DNA of 64,000 nt, taken from NCBI GenBank assembly GCA_010671905.1, contig JAAHII010000001.1:3286001-3350000 (forward strand), written 5' to 3'. Shown here piece by piece: positions 63,415-64,000 of the stretch. Below the pieces are notes generated by a model. It was not told the origin of the DNA, searched no databases, and saw only the letters and a list, made by a program, of their open reading frames with translations. Source of the DNA: Leptolyngbya sp. SIOISBB. GTDB taxonomy: Bacteria > Cyanobacteriota > Cyanobacteriia > Phormidesmidales > Phormidesmidaceae. Position 1 is the first letter of the stretch. Every line of letters starts with the position of its first letter. The position numbers and the translations under genes were made by a program.

Positions 63415-64000
63415 ATGATGCAAGATGCGATCGCCGCCGCCCTTGAGAAAAAGGATTTTCGCACAGCAGCAAAGTTACTCCAGCAGTGGAAGCAGCAAGA
63501 CGCCAAGGATCCAAAGTTTTTGCTGATGGCAGGTCAATATCAAGAAGCGACCGAGCGGTGGGAGCAGGCGGAGAAAACCTATTTAGCGATTTTGCGCCAA
63601 GTGACCAGTGCCAAGCTGATGTCTCAAGCTCGGCAAGGCATTCAGCGGGTGCAAGCGAGTGTGGCCCAAGCGAAAGTACAAGCTCTCGAAACGGCGCGAG
63701 CTCAGCCTGAAGGACAAGCACCGGGCCTCATGTGTTTAGAGCCCGTAGCTGGGGAAGCACGGCAGGCAGCGGCCCAAGGGCTGGCTAAGGTGATGGGCAT
63801 TGATGCTTATATGGCGCGTTTGCAGGTTCCTAGTCGGGGCTGGCGACTGTATCGGGTGGGGCCGGTGGGCGACTTGCAATATTACAGTCACGCGCTGACT
63901 GAGGTGAAAATGCCTGCTTTTTGGGTGAAACAAGCGGATATTAAAGCACTGCAAATCTTTCGGGTGCAAAACTTTCAGCGGGTTCAGCCCCAAGCGGAAG
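63415..64000 (+). CDS. Partial helical-repeat protein, runs off the window end
   Basis: An open frame begins with ATG at 63415 (MMQDAIAAALEKKDFRTAAK) and continues without a stop to the last base, 195 codons. The first 100 residues are TPR-like helical repeats (LLQQWKQQD, YQEATERWEQAEKTYLAIL). After a linker the sequence VPSRGWRLYRVGPVGDLQYY and onward looks like a separate compact domain. The family is not recognised with confidence and the end is not visible. Confidence 0.75.
   Translation, partial: MMQDAIAAALEKKDFRTAAKLLQQWKQQDAKDPKFLLMAGQYQEATERWEQAEKTYLAILRQVTSAKLMSQARQGIQRVQASVAQAKVQALETARAQPEGQAPGLMCLEPVAGEARQAAAQGLAKVMGIDAYMARLQVPSRGWRLYRVGPVGDLQYYSHALTEVKMPAFWVKQADIKALQIFRVQNFQRVQPQAE

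Overview
This window looks like the chromosome of a filamentous, Leptolyngbya-like cyanobacterium. The octamer GCGATCGC (HIP1) recurs throughout. The gene set is typically cyanobacterial: LrtA-type hibernation factor, DUF4079, UPF0182, DUF1574, short Hfq, type 2 IPP isomerase, FurA-like Fur and MoeB-rhodanese. No rRNA, tRNA or CRISPR array was seen. Genus is an inference.

Layout. 0.2-7 kb: a TPR protein, then a DUF1574/SGNH protein overlapping an MBOAT O-acyltransferase. 7-12 kb: fni, ssb and mreBCD. 12-16 kb: hcp (Hcp class I) with an FNR-type box, a Crp/Fnr regulator, a divergent LuxR/DJ-1 pair and a 3'-end remnant of a second Crp-type gene. 16-20 kb: small accessory genes, a PIN/RHH toxin-antitoxin pair, a broken acetyltransferase and moeB-rhodanese.

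20.7-28.2 kb is the most informative locus: a likely guanidine catabolism and uptake operon. It has an NtcA-type box, a guanidine-I (ykkC) riboswitch with an overlapping terminator, a GdmH-type ureohydrolase, HypA- and HypB-like nickel chaperones, a GlnT-type glutamine synthetase and an ABC importer. The importer genes are split by an antisense four-helix-bundle gene inside imperfect inverted repeats. It is followed by a ProX + GluR0-like receptor-channel fusion broken by one frameshift.

31-52 kb is mostly housekeeping: a WD40 Ser/Thr kinase, UPF0182, an MFS exporter, lipB, lrtA, grxC, RlpA, M28 and M23 peptidases, hfq, dapF, surE, a YraQ/DUF1980 pair and fur.

53-58.4 kb is an AT-rich island with MBOAT, SGNH and acyltransferase-3 genes, probably for surface polysaccharide acylation. 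It lies between a decayed copy of the hisB 3' half and the intact hisB. aroB, a complete IS66-family element with 8-bp target duplications, a frameshifted sbcD and a TPR gene running off the end complete the window.

Three frameshifts are each explained by one extra base in a T or C run, and a fourth by one extra base in a short repeat. Assembly error must therefore be excluded before those genes are called dead.
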